DNA of 64,000 nucleotides from Bolinopsis microptera (Eukaryota; Ctenophora; Tentaculata; Lobata; Bolinopsidae): assembly GCF_026151205.1 (NCBI RefSeq), contig NC_087077.1, positions 8,485,983 through 8,549,982 of the forward strand. The letters run 5' to 3'. The translations under genes were made by a program, and so were the position numbers. The notes under the pieces were generated by a model. The model worked only from the letters and a program-made list of their open reading frames with translations. It made no database searches and was not told the DNA's origin. Position 1 is the stretch's first letter; each line of letters starts with the position of its first letter. Positions 1-12,634 of the stretch are shown here, in pieces.

Positions 1-2534
1 TTAATAGTGACACAGTAGTCTGATATGCGGAAGAAAAGTTCGGCAGCATCTGTCGACATATGAAGAGGCAGCAGTTCGTGAAACTTTTTATTAGGCCAGG
101 CCACCAGTAACCCATATATCCAAACTTTCTGAGCGTAGCAGACCAGGTATAGCATAGCGAGGTAGAATATTGTTTTGGATTGGCCGCTCACAATTTTTCT
201 GCCTGCAAGACTCTTTGCTCTGGTCTCTATTTTGGTTACCCTCCGTTTGAACTGTTGAGACACGCTGGGTATGTCTATTCTCACTTGACTAGCGGTTGAT
301 AAGCGGTTCTCAATCACTATGGAGTCCTCAGGAACCGTGCCAAGGTTGCCTACTGTTTGGTTTCCAATGACCGATGCCATGGGTATTGATGGTCTTCTAG
401 CCCGAACTCTTGACGGCTTCATGAGCTTGCAGACGATCCAGGTGTTTGTTACGATGATCACTATCACGGAGATTATTGTTGGGAGGAAGTTGAAGATCCA
501 GCCGTAAACTTGTGCCGCTAATAAACTTCTCTGAGGAATGTCAAAGTGTTAAAACAACAATTCTGAATGTTTTTCTGAAAACGAAATCAAAGCTATCGAG
601 TGTGCAAATAACTAAATAGTCATTTATAAGCCTGTCAGACTCTGATACCCTGCCATTGCAATTGCAATGATAACTTGTAATGATAGCTTAATGGAGAAAT
701 GTTTGGAGTAACAAACCTGTGTAAGATCGAATATGCACATGGCTTGTTGGGGTATCTTCATGAAACCCCCACAGAATATGGGGTATAGTGCAGCAGCTGA
801 AGAGAGTGCTCCTGACACTAACATCGCTAGCATGACGTGCTTCGATTTCATCCTGAAAATCTAACGTGAGATTCCTGGTTTGCTATTCATGCCTTCAGTT
901 GCTGAGATGTAGCTTATCCGATGTATTTGTAGTTTTGTAGCTGAAATCTTGAGTTTGAAATCTACTGATTTGATAACTCACAGGTTAAATTTAAGAGGAA
1001 TGACCACTGCCACAAAGCGTATGATACTGATAAGAGGAACCAGTTGGGTGGTAGCAAAAGTGCAGCACAACCACAGCATGGGCCACAGATAACACATTAT
1101 CTCATCTAGATACCTGGAGATATGAATGGGCATGATGAGCGGGTGACAGATCGTGCAGTTTAATTGAAATACGTACTTTGTCATTCTCAAAATATAAGAT
1201 TTTATAATTTGTTTCCAAATAAGATTGTACCTCTTAACGATTGAACCAGTATGATATTATTTAATTAGTATAACTAATTATTTATAAATCAATATATTAC
1301 CACGTACCATGTATCGAACCAGCAGCGTTTAGCAGCCAGCAGATAGATCCCAACATACAGCCCCACAAACCCTCCTCCTACGTCAGATAGCGTGATACAG
1401 AACATCGCTCTATTCCTGGAGGGGGATTTGTTTAAAACATATAACTATATATAAGTGATACGAAAAGTTTGTTTTAGCAGGAGCTTTCAAAATACATGTG
1501 TAAATCGTCTGCAGCTCTATTCCTGTCAGGGAAATAGGGAGTCACAATATAATTGTGAAGTTATAAAGTTGAACGTAGAATATTTGGTTGAAACTTTTTT
1601 TGGAAAGCATTGTACTCTAATTGCTAATATGATGGGACGATATCACATACGGCTGGAAGATTGAGGTAGAACTAGGTTCTCGAGTGATAGCTGGGGCATA
1701 AAATTAGATTGTAGGGATAAGGATAAGGTGAACAGGTTAACGATCTTATAGTTATAGTCGTATTGTTGCACTGATCTGAATCTAAGCTGAACTGATGGTG
1801 GTGAAGTGAGAGTGATGTGAATTGTGAGCGCATCTACCGTATAATTATATATGCACTCACAATTCACATTTACCCTGCAGAATAATCTGTAGGATTTACA
1901 ATTAGGCGAGGTTTGATGACAAATCCAACTTATTATCGCAGTCGAATATCTCTCAGTCGTGGGATTTAGAAAATAGAAACTTTGAAAAGTTTGTAAATTT
2001 ATAAAAGATAGAGGAATTTCTAATGCAATCTTAACCTTGAATGAAGGATGAATACTTTCACACCTAGAGATTAAAACTTACGTCGGTTTTCCAAATCCCC
2101 TAATTTTGTAGACAGCAGCCATGACGAAGTTCAGTACAATAGTTGCTATGCCCACAAATGTGAATACAATACCCTGGACTAGGTCGGTTCGTTTGTTCCA
2201 GTCGAAACTGTCGGGTGTTGGACACTTCAGCGCCTAAAAATAAGCAGATAAGTTGAATCGACATAACCATACCATAGCATTTTACTGATTAGTGCATCTT
2301 AATAATTGGTAATATTAAGATGCACTAATCAGTAAAATGCTATGATATGGTTGCTGGCATAAGAATTTATTGGGAATATTAAGCAAACAAGAGAGTGATA
2401 ATTGGTAATACATAACCATGGTAATTTAGGCCTTTGGATTTTTGTGGATCGTTGAGTATATTTCTACTGAAATGAAATTTAAGTTGAAGCTAGAATTTTA
2501 AGCTTACCGCGAATGTTAGGTTGGTATCAGGCAT
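1..2534 (-). CDS. Class A (rhodopsin-like) GPCR, six exons, 3' end beyond window
   Basis: Six minus-strand exons join in frame at GT..AG sites: 2534-2508, 2233-2082, 1415-1308, 1113-982, 852-717 and 530-1. The start is MPDTNLTFA, whose NLT is an N-glycosylation site. TM1 carries the LNF of the 1.50 asparagine. TM2 (exon 3) has LSDVGG with the conserved Asp. Exon 4 opens TM3 with YLDEIMC, and the TM3 cysteine lies exactly 25 residues before the Arg of IIRFVAVVIPLKF, the usual spacing to the DRY arginine. TM4 is MLAMLVSGALSSAAALYPIF, with a further cysteine in the second extracellular loop. Exon 6 holds TM5 (GWIFNFLPTIISVIVIIV), a basic third intracellular loop of about 95 residues, TM6 and the start of TM7. 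The DRY aspartate is replaced by Ile (IRF), and TM6 lacks a clear CWxP. The ligand cannot be told; a peptide or orphan receptor is possible. The rest of TM7 and the tail lie left of the window. Confidence 0.82.
2265..2352. repeat. 40-bp inverted repeat (hairpin) in GPCR intron 1
   Basis: Arms 2265-2304 and 2313-2352 are reverse complements with a single mismatch around an 8-bp loop. It lies in the intron between coding exons 1 and 2 of the GPCR. It could be a tiny foldback/MITE relic. Confidence 0.85.
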
Positions 2535-5500
2535 TTTCGTTAATCGCACTCAAGTTTTTGATATTTACCGGAATCTCTTTTGTGTCATCTTAATGTTCAA
2601 TAAGCTGGGCAGATTAGGTTGGACATCAGTATAAATTCGGTTAAAATGCCTCGTAAGTGTTAAAATCGTAAACAACACAAATGGCATCATTAATTATAAG
2701 GTGTTAAAAATGTGATAACAAGCTATGGGATCCCGCGGAAGCTATGATTCGAGAATACGAAAAATGGGATTTCCTAACAGTAACCATCCACAGAGCAGTG
2801 CTAAGACTCCTGATCCCTAATGATCAGTTTAATTAACACAAAACATATTCGGATTCCTATATTAAGACTCCCAACACCAGGTTATTAGTGACGAGGCGTT
2901 AAGTTTGGTACTTGTTTATGTTCAATTATTGAATATGGGATTACTATTAGCCACTTAATTGACGCGAATCACCGTATTAAATGTCGCCAAAATCTTTGTT
3001 ATAGATTTTAATCCCTTGATGGCCTGGCATACTCAGGACATAAAATTAAATGTTTCGATTGACGTATAATTCGAGGTTTAATTTGTAACTTGTTAAAAAA
3101 GTATAGCGCATTGATCAGTGATCAGGGTCGACAGGTGTATTTTACTCGAGGATCAATAGATCTGCAATGCAAGGTGTGGCAAACTGGACAAGGAGTTTAG
3201 AAACACGCAGAGTGTAAAGCAAACGAAACTGGAAACATCTGATTAACGGATTGTGGTCACACCAAACACGGATATGATACAAATGTTCTGGCCATTAAAT
3301 AGTAAGAAAAGTTTAATTTCTTTAAATTGTCTAAATATCAGCAATCAAGTCGTTGGCCATAAAATAATGTACCCTCTGTAATAGTTCTCCTAGTTGTGCA
3401 ATGTACTATGGCTTTGGAGATGGCCGATGGGTGGAGTACCCTTCTTGGGCCTTAAAATCACGAAGAAATCATTTTGAAATTTTGTATTAACCCCAGAATT
3501 GAACACTTGTAAAACTCCATTTGGTCGTGAGACTTGTGACTAATGATACAAATCAGCTGTTAAACGGGTTTTTTAGCCTGTGTACTTAACGGGTGATACT
3601 CGTAAAATATTTGTTCCAAATATTAACAGGACCGTCGACGAGTCCAACTCGGCGTGCGTCCTGGTAGGTTAAAAACCTACAACCTGTGTACCAGTGTACC
3701 CGTGATAAATGACAACAAGCTTGACTCTTGAGCTAAAACTAAATGAACCACCGCCACACATTACCAATTTTTATAGGCTCTGAAACAATTTAATCGCCGC
3801 ACCTGTGAAATGACCAGCTTATTATATCAGTATCACACAAATAGTTGAACATGACTAATGACACTGATACTAAAGAACTCTAAATAGTTGTTACTGTTAC
3901 ACAACAAAAAACAAATATCAATGACAATGATCTCGCTAAAAGACTCAGCACTGCACACAGCAGCACACAAAACGAATGTCTAGTTAAAATGGCTCCCGGC
4001 TTTCAGACACAGCTAGCCGCTTTGTTCCGATTGGAGTTTCGTAATCTTAGCTCCATTATAGCTACCTTATCCCTCTATCCCTCAAAACAAGTTAAATTCG
4101 TCTTGGAGACAAAAGGTAGGGTTTGGTCGTTGACAAAATGCTGGATATTTTGTTGTGAGCTGAAATGATTCGTGACAAATTTGGATCGTAGGAGTAAACT
4201 GAAACAGTGAAAAGCTTCTCTGTTTTGTGTTTATTATTAGCAACAATAACAAATAACAGATATGGTCTCCAGCGAAATGCCCCCTGCATCGACTTCACTT
4301 TCACAACAATGGTAATTGTAGTTATATGACGTTTCAGTGGACTCTCTGTCGATAACATCGGATCATAAACAGTCAATTAAAAGATGCTTGGTACGACATA
4401 ATTGTAAGTACGTATAATTGCCAAATAAGGTGCAGTGTAGCTCGATCAGAGCTTTCAATCTCTGCAAAAGAAACGGCTACCTCATCGGACCTCATCAATA
4501 ATGTGGCCACAGCCTTACAGCCTACTAAGTCTGGGTTATATCCTGTTGGCTCCTAGCCGCTAGGTAATGGTATTTACAATGACGATAATTATAACCAGTA
4601 TGCAATTACTGGCGGGTAAAACTTTTAATATGTTGTTAATTGTTTCCATGGCAAAAACCTCTCCAGACGAAGTTGGACAATGGTAACTGATAATGATAAA
4701 ACTAATACCTTAAAGTTTCTCGGGGTTTACAGACTAGTTTGGTGGTCAGATATAATTTCAGATAAGAGGAACCAATATCGCTTCTGATCTGGGTGCAGTT
4801 TATATCGACAATTTTTCAAGAAAAATTGCTAGCAACGTTGCTTTATTGGTACCTTAGTGACTTTTAATTGTCACATGATACGCGTTGAAAATTGGCCTGG
4901 GTCATATCATTTTTGAAGAATATTCCTGCGACCTGCAATTATCTCACTTCCGAAATTTAATAAGTATGCCCTCGGCGGGGTGGCGGCCCAAAGGAATGAA
5001 CTTTGCCGAGCTTACCGACTGTCGGTAGTCGGTACTCATCGGTTTATAGATCAGTTGGATGGTCAGATATAATTCAAAATTAGATGAGCCTATAATTATA
5101 TGTCTAAAAAATTGCCAAAAAGTGATTCAATAATATTTAAACGATCCCCGAAACGATGTCCATTGAATCAATATCATTACTAGCCATATTTATAATTGAA
5201 AAGTTGTTGATCTTAACTGTCCACAGTAGATTAACTAAAAACAAATATTGACATGTCATCTATTATTTATTATTTATGACAAAAATTACGGTATCTGTGC
5301 AAATCATTCTGTTCGACAAATTTTCGGCTGATTGAGCTAGAAATATACAATTACATAGTTAAGAAGAAATATGAAAATTATAGTTCATATTAAATCTCGT
5401 GTTCTGATTACGGCTGATTACGTAATATATGTGAACGACCCCTTATGGTATGCCTTAAAGTTAAACTTTCCCTCACTGTGTCGTGTGTCAATGCTTTTGG

Positions 5501-6679
5501 CCTTCAAACCAAATTACTTACACACTTTGGGCCGATGGAACTTTTCAACTCAGATTTGAACAGTTTAGCTGTATAACGGTTTTAGCGTTAACTTTAAAGC
5601 TATCCGCCATAAAAATAATAGAATATGTGGGAAAGTTACTGACGACAGTTTAAAAGTGAATCTGATCAGTCAAAAGTTCATACATTCATTAATGATTAAA
5701 CAGTTCGAAGTAAACAAAGCACTAAAACACACAGTATAGATGTTATCACAGCTGAAGTTTATAAAGGAAAAGCGAGTTAAGCTGTCTATACAAACAAAGC
5801 ATTTTATATTTACATCGAGATGCAAATGATTTCTGACACGTTGTTACCAACTTGAACTAACGTAGGCGCAGCATGTTTTGATGTTTTGTCAAAGTTGCAA
5901 TTCTGATAAGTATACCATCGGCGGACGATCGCCGATCGCGATGAACATGAAGCCGAAGGGTTGAAATTTGAAAATCAATATGGGGGAAGCCATAATTAAA
6001 ATGAGGTGACTGCATGGAATAAATTAGAATTTGAAGAGTAGTATAATTATGCATATGTAACCAAAATATCCCTTGATAAGAAAAGCATAGAAGTTACAAA
6101 ATTTAGATTTAACATTTATTATTATATGCGTCATTAAAATTAAATAAATGTGAACTAGGCTTAAACATAAAAAATTAAATTTCCAGAGCTAAAACTAAAA
6201 GTAAAAGCAATTAATATTAATAACCACTTGCTTTAAGTTTAAAAACGAATAGTTATATCCCATAATATCACGGATCTTAATGTTGTTTCGCACATGTTTG
6301 TAATTTCACAAAGCTCAGAGCTGCTTATATTGTCTACCGCCTGGAACAGTGTGGACAGTGGACAGTGCCATTGTTTGCAATTTCACTTACGCCCAGTTGT
6401 AATGTCGTATGGTTCCTAGCTGTGGTGCATCGTGTCTAGACTCTAATGTTTCTTAGGTGAGGCATGGTAAGAAATATAAATTAAGTTTAAGATGGCAATC
6501 GGTAGGCTATTAAATTTAAAAGCCTAACAAAATCCGCATTATTTTAAAAGATACTCAGTGAGTGTGACAGTAGCACAGTAGCCACCATAGGTTTTATTTC
6601 TATATCACGTTTTTTCTTTCTTTCAAACATTCCAGTCCATTGTGCAGAAAGTTGGAAATTTAAACTTTGGAAGCATTTG
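2535..6679. other. No supportable gene
   Basis: AT-rich DNA upstream of the GPCR start, so 5' UTR exons and the promoter may lie here, but none can be fixed. Only short random-looking ORFs are seen. A 59-codon plus-strand ORF at 3988 (MAPGFQTQ...) has a fair start context but nothing else to support it. Near 3630-3662 a GC-richer hairpin (CAGGAC...GTCCTG) stands out. Confidence 0.5.
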
Positions 6680-6790
6680 TCATACGTTGTATGACCCGCC
6701 GCGCACGAGTGCGCGGCTCCCCCTGTATCGGCGAAACTCTACAGTATACTATAGTGAAGCGACCGTGGGGGTCACCACGTGATACAAGGA
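6680..6790 (-). repeat. Dispersed element terminus, inverted copy of 41,610-41,707
   Basis: Holds GACCCGCCGCGCACGAGTGC followed by GCGGCTCCCC. On the opposite strand it continues into GCGATACAG and GTGACCCCC, in the same order as at 41,610-41,707. The GC-rich CGCGCACGAGTGCGCG core is itself palindromic, and so is the flanking CATACGTTGTATG. It looks like the conserved end of a DNA element whose other copy follows the FLYWCH duplication. Confidence 0.7.
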
Positions 6791-8983
6791 AGCATGTAGT
6801 GATAGAGATCTGATATCGATCGTAAATACTAAAAATAATCTAGCACAATTGTAACTGCAGTTTCACAGAACTCTAAATGCTTAATGAACACACATGCAGG
6901 TACCACCCGTATTCACACTCAGAACTGAGTTAAAATATTTTCCGATACTAGATTGGGGACGGGTTCTATAAACAAACAAACAAACAAACAATTATTCAAT
7001 TTAAATGAACAATTATATCTCATCGTGCAATATGATGAGAGCGTAAAGAAAAAGCTTCCCGAAATCATCATAATCAATAATGAACAGAACAACTGCAAGA
7101 TGCTGTAGGAAGGTTGAGAATGCATCCTCCACCGGTAGTCCTTACTGTTTTAGGCATAATCAGAATCCTCTATTGAACGAACAAGATCAGCTCCCAAAGG
7201 GTGCTTGCACACAATTAGTGTTGGTACCCAGTACATGGCTGTAATTGTATAAACTGTACAAGCTGATATGCGAATGGACTCAATAGTGTAACTATTGTAA
7301 TTATAGTGACTAAAGTCATGCAGTGCAGGAACCCGAATTAATCCTCGAAAATCGTTCAATTCATTCTTTTCCTATAAAGCCTTTTACTAAGGCTTTAAAA
7401 ACTGTCATTTTTAATGTGTAATGGAATTTTAATGGAATCCACATTGAACTCTCACGAACTGCTTTTGGGAAGTTACTTTTCTTGCTAAAAAGCTATAAAG
7501 CGTTCTAAAAATTACCACCATGGATTACTTGGAGTGTTTTTCTGGCTGAACTGGTTCTGGGACGATCGAGTCACAAACACAAAACGCACAAGCAGCTTAC
7601 AAGTAGAAACACGACAATCTTTTGGCGGTGACTACAATATACAGAGATTACTAAATCGTCACCTATTAATCAGTAAACCAACTTTATCTTTGTGTGCAGC
7701 TGTTCGAGGATTCAATCTGAAATGGGCAATTTTATGTTTTAAATCCTTTTTGATCGTAAAATAACACGCAGAGCAAACTAACGTTCTTAGGCTATAATTT
7801 ACAAAATATCCAGACAAATCGTTGAATTTATAATTTAATATCTGTACTGCTGTCCGACCGATAACAATATTGAAAACAATTTGTTTACTTTATCCTACAA
7901 TACAGTTTATGATTCTTGGAAACCGAGACAGTATTCAGTAGAACGATCAAACAGAACCTTACTATAATAGTAACAAAGTCCAGCAGACCAATGAACAGTT
8001 TATTGAAAAGCTGGCGTTATATTAGATGTTATAGTGGATGCTATATTAAATGTTATAGTAGATGTTGTATTACTATTAGTGCAACAGCTGCTTTGTGCTT
8101 CTAGCACTGATTCTGATAAGATCTCAAATGTTATTAATGGTCCACTCGTATTAAGTGACAGGAGGTATTTAGTTTTTGATTAACAAAGAACTAATTGGTG
8201 GTATCTAGCTATAGCTTCTAGAATGGGCAGGTGTTTCAAGTTTATATTTTTGGAATGTAGAATAGCGCGCGGCAAATAGCACGTTAAGCACTTGTATAGA
8301 AAGTGATAGGTGTTGGGTGGACAAAGATCACCTTTGTACTTATATTATTAGAAGTACATCAGCTACAATATAACTAAATATAATAATACAATTTAAAACT
8401 TTATTTAACTGATGGATTTAAATACGGATAAGATATAGAAATTAGCAGTATCCAAGAACTAGAAGAAGTCAATTAATGCTAATCGTAACTAATTGCATCC
8501 AAGATACAATTCTGGTTGCCATCATGTCATTCATATTACTATTACTATTAGTATTTATTTATGTTGTGGAATGATTCAATTTAATGTTTATTTAAAAAAG
8601 GAAAAATCATCAATTCTCCATCACAGATATTAGACTAATGGCAAAAACAGGAGAAATAATGAAGGAAAAAAACAAATGAGGCTACATGATGTCTCGCGGT
8701 CCTTTGTAGTGTTGTCAATGAAATTGGAGCTTCATTTCAAGATTAGGGATCGTTCACATATTACTTTAAAATTTAAGGCTTCACAATTCACATGTACGCC
8801 CTCCGCCGGCACCAGCTATCTTAACACCAAACTGTTAACCGATAAGATAAAATGATGGTTTGGGCAACGTCTGAAAACATATTATGTGAAATTTCTACAC
8901 ACTAGCGGTAGCTATGTTTTTAATAATCTGAAATAATTCGCGCAGCATGTGAATGATCTCTAATTACTGAAACTAATTCAAAC
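6791..8983. other. No supportable gene
   Basis: AT-rich, with only short ORFs lacking domain features. Nothing recognised apart from a short (AAAC)n run near 6971-6990. Confidence 0.5.
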
Positions 8984-9028
8984 ATCTCATCTTTTACATG
9001 TTATAGTATAACATGTAAAAGATGAGAT
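8984..9028. repeat. Perfect 45-bp palindrome
   Basis: Two 22-bp arms (ATCTCATCTTTTACATGTTATA and its complement) around a single central G. The match is perfect, so it would extrude a cruciform or form a stem in RNA. Confidence 0.9.
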
Positions 9029-9778
9029 ATAACTTATACGACAAGAAAACTCTACATGCAACTAATATTACGAGCATCTCAGCATCTCTCCCTAGTAGTA
9101 GTACTACATAACAGTAGAGAACCAGTGCAATAGTTAGTCCTTTAGATGCGGCCGGTGTGATTTTCTTGAACATAAATCATAATAACGATTGCTAAATGCA
9201 CATTTACTCTTGACTCCTCAGCTCAACACGTGTAGTCAAATGGGCATGGATATTGGATAATGGGTAATGCGTATACCAAACTACCCCCTCCCCACCCCCA
9301 TGCCAATTATGATAATGTTTGAATCATTGATTAATAAAATTACAACAGAACTATACAATTACATTTCAATAATTCAAAAATGGACAATATCGTGGAATGA
9401 ATCTGATCACCGAACTTCTTATATTACTTACCTATATTACTATATTACTTATATAAAGGTAGACCAAAGTTTTACTACGCAGATTATAGCAACTTAGCGC
9501 AAGGCCAAGATGGTATGAGATCCTTGCCGCCATGGCCCATTCCACCACAACAACTACTAAAACCGCATAACATGTTCTCTCAGACATGAATTTGATGGGA
9601 AATTGAAGTTTCTGGCGAACGTAATGCGGAGCATGGTTAACCGTTTTCATGTTTTACTTTTACGCGAGTAGTACTAGGGTAGCTGACTCTTTTGTAACCA
9701 GTTGTGTCTTTGACGTCGTTGATGCTTAGATGCTAATCAATGGCGTAACTTTGCCTGTTGGCGCCACCAAAATGAAGG
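9029..9778. other. No supportable gene
   Basis: Unique-looking AT-rich DNA; the overlapping short ORFs on both strands show no motif. Confidence 0.5.
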
Positions 9779-9838
9779 CTGATTTTGACTGATTTTGGCT
9801 GATTTTGGCTGATTTTGGCTGATTTTGGCTGATTTTTA
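9779..9838. repeat. 10-bp minisatellite (GATTTTGGCT)n
   Basis: About six tandem copies of GATTTTGGCT with one variant (GATTTTGACT) at the left end. The minus-strand translation (QPKSAKISQ repeated) is a by-product of the repeat. Confidence 0.92.
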
Positions 9839-10235
9839 CCGGGAATGAGCCGGGATTCCTGTCCATCCTTGAGTATCTCAATCTGTATAATCAAAAATGC
9901 CGAGTGATAATAACTAAAGTTTGTATTACAGCAGAGAGAATCAAAAGACAGAACGGCAATAGAATTAGAACACGAATAGAACGTGAAATCGGTATACAAA
10001 CTTGACAATGAAACAGGATACAATATCAAATTAACAGTAGTAGTACATCTGTCTTGAGGAAATGTAATCGTGTATAGACGACATCTCATAATCACAGGAT
10101 TAAGTACGGGATCCTGTGGCGGACAAATTATACCCAGAGCTCACCTCTTATTTCATCGTGGGGGGACCTCATTATAACTGCATTAAGTTAAACTGTATAT
10201 GAACCTCATATCCTGCAAGTATATCACGTCATGCA

Positions 10236-10680
10236 TAAGAAAGAATATTTGAAGTATAATTTGAGTGGCCAAACATAATGTATTAAAATTTTGATCAATC
10301 TAATCATTAATGAATCTTTGTTCGAAAAAAATGAACTTCGTTATTATTTTATTTGACGGATTCTTCGAATGAGTGATGACTGATGATAGTGAGTCATGAT
10401 ATCAAAAAGAATTACTTCAATCGGGCACTCAGGGACTGAGCTATAAGCTATAAGACCAGACGTTTGCACAAACTGATCTATGTACTGCACCATTGCCACC
10501 GCCCACCATGTATCACTATCAGTGACAGTATATGTGCATTGTGCGACTGCGTGCTCCTCCCACAATTCAAGATTTTATCGCTTTATCTGACAAAAATGGT
10601 GTGTCACCAAGCCTCAGAGGCACATATTAGGTGCGGTAAAAAGATCGAAATTATGCGGCACCGCACCCGACTATGTCGGT
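10236..10680 (+). repeat. Dispersed repeat 'A', left copy
   Basis: About 445 bp nearly identical, with small indels, to 34,669-35,103 in the same orientation. A shorter related piece lies at 59,486-59,590. It carries GTGCGGTA and TGCGGCACCGCACCC motifs near its right end and has no coding potential. The two long copies bracket the giant inverted repeat. Confidence 0.85.
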
Positions 10681-10896
10681 GGTGTGCCCACCTACGAGTG
10701 GTATTGAAACGTAGCGCGCCTGAAACGTAGCGCGCCTGAAACGTAGCGCGCCTGAAAGCATGACAATGTCAGCCGCGCCGTAAGCTTTCATTAGGTTTTA
10801 GGTATCGCGTCCGCGGCAAACAGAAGATAAATCGGAAATTGTGGAACCAGATGATACGGTTTTTGAGGCATTTTGATACGGTCATTTTAGTCTGTT

Positions 10897-10900
10897 AAAG
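10897..10900. repeat. Target-site duplication AAAG, left
   Basis: The AAAG next to the left terminus is repeated at 19,596-19,599 next to the right terminus. It occurs once in the uninterrupted homologous site at 34,451-34,465 (GTCTGTTAAAGGGGC on the minus strand). The duplication is 4 bp as read; a 5-bp one would need a base lost on one side. Confidence 0.75.
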
Positions 10901-10913
10901 CACAGTGGAAAAT
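10901..10913 (+). repeat. Left terminal inverted repeat CACAGTGGAAAAT
   Basis: Perfect reverse complement of 19,583-19,595. The first seven bases match the RSS heptamer consensus. Confidence 0.9.
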
Positions 10914-10928
10914 GTTGGCCATTTCGCA

Positions 10929-10943
10929 GATTTTATTTTTGCA
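10929..10943 (+). promoter_or_regulatory. Conserved subterminal block, left (GATTTTATTTTTGCA)
   Basis: A 15-bp block with one mismatch to its partner at 19,563-19,577. It starts 21 bp inside the heptamer here but 11 bp inside it at the other end. By analogy to the RSS nonamer it may be a second transposase-binding element; that role is inference. Confidence 0.6.
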
Positions 10944-11122
10944 GCGATAATCGCACTCCCTCGCGATTATCGCGCGATAATCGACTCCTTGTGCGATTAT
11001 CGCCTCATTTTGCGATTATCGCGCGGTTATCGCCTCATTTTGCGATTATCGCCCCCCCTTGTGCGATAATCGCCTCATTATGCGATTATCGTGCGATTGT
11101 CGCCTCAATTTGCGATTATCGC
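10943..11122 (+). repeat. Left subterminal array of GCGATWATCGC motifs
   Basis: At least ten copies of GCGATTATCGC / GCGATAATCGC, separated by short CTCATTTT-like spacers. The motif is its own reverse complement apart from the central A/T. The same motif clusters at the right end. Such subterminal arrays are usual transposase-binding sites in EnSpm-like elements; here that is inferred. Confidence 0.85.
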
Positions 11123-12634
11123 AGTATATAACGAGAACCTAGCTGCCACATCTACAGATCTACTGGAGCCATTTCAGATTTTCAGTGGTAACATAAGTTT
11201 ATAATTAAAGTTAAAAGATTAACAGCAGTCGAATATTTAGAGTTGACAAATTGACAAAATGCTGCGTTGACAAAATGGCTACGTCAAATGATCAAATAGT
11301 TACTCTATATGATTCAATTGTAAGCCCACATAATTTAATTTTGGTCAACGTTGATTAGCGGGTTTTCATCTTTAAGTTAATATATGATTCATCTCATGTT
11401 CGTTGACTAATTTACCTATTTCTAGCTAGAATCCAGAATTCTTCCAAAATATCGAGAGCTCAGATTAGACTGAGAGGGGACTTTTTGTTGTGACTTCCCT
11501 AGTCACCGCTTATTGTGCGGCCGGGCGCGTCATGCCCGAACCTCGACAGCCATCATCCCGAACCGTTTATATTATCTGACAGCCGCTTTCAAATGTGTTT
11601 AACTTAACGATTAGATTTATATTTTTAGAATACTTTTCCGTTAGGCTTATAGCATGTGATCACCTCTAGGGCTCAGGTTACCATTTTGACAGTTAATTCA
11701 ATGCTCATAGTATGTCCTGGCCTTATCGTTTAACTTAGATCTGATTGCTTGTGACGAGATGATGTATTTCGTTTGTCTCTATCCATCCCGGTTACGAGGC
11801 CTATCGAGCTGGAACTGTTACTTAAGGGTGCCCCAGTGAGGCACACTTTATATATATAATAATGATAACATATACACTAATTTGATCCATCGGATATTAA
11901 TATTCACGTCTAAGTATTACTGCTATGAGTATGACATAGTGTATTCCTGCTCGCATCAGAGTTATTTCCGATGTCATCCCAATTCAGTTATCTAAGGTCT
12001 AATTTTTACCGGAGAAATTGTCAGCTCAATCGTTATCTTCGATTCAAGTGATTCCTTGCGCTCAAAATTGTCCCGCACTCGTCAAATTACATCCTCTGAG
12101 AATTATGGCGAAGTGGACAAAATTGAATCACCCTCGCGCGGCGACAAAAACTTGCGTGATGCGCGGTTTCAGTCGCAGTCACTACTATAACGAAAAAATT
12201 TTAATGGCAAAACATAAGCGGCGTTTTACATAATATGTGGCGAATATCATTATTGATCAAGTAGAAAATATGAACAGAGGGTGAAGCATCACCAAATTAA
12301 CAATCTTTCAATTTTAGGCATATAGCAGATTGTCCCAAACACTAAATCCATCATGATTGACCCATTTCAGTCACACAGCTTGGATTTCACTTTCAACAGG
12401 TATTTCCGTGTTGCTAGCTCGCACTTTTTCACAACTCGGTCTTCGTCATTACGAACATGGTCTGAAAATTTATGTTGCTTACATTTCTGTATTAAAGTGG
12501 TGGTCGTCCACATATTATGTACTCCCCCTCACCTTCGATGGTTAAGTAATATATGAACGACCCCTTACACACTACTATTCAACGTGTGGAAATCAAAATT
12601 TGATCTCAAACTCAATTAATTCTAAAAGCCCAAG
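11123..12634. other. Transposon interior downstream of transposase stop
   Basis: No second gene seen. Short ORFs (for example 12,018-12,233 plus) lack motifs. The transposase 3' UTR and terminator should lie at the right edge of this stretch, read leftwards. Confidence 0.5.

Noticed and set aside
3620-3670. Hammerhead- or tRNA-like hairpin (CAGGAC ... GTCCTG)
   Set aside because: Lacks the CUGANGA/GAAA pair and any tRNA T-loop; probably a chance stem.
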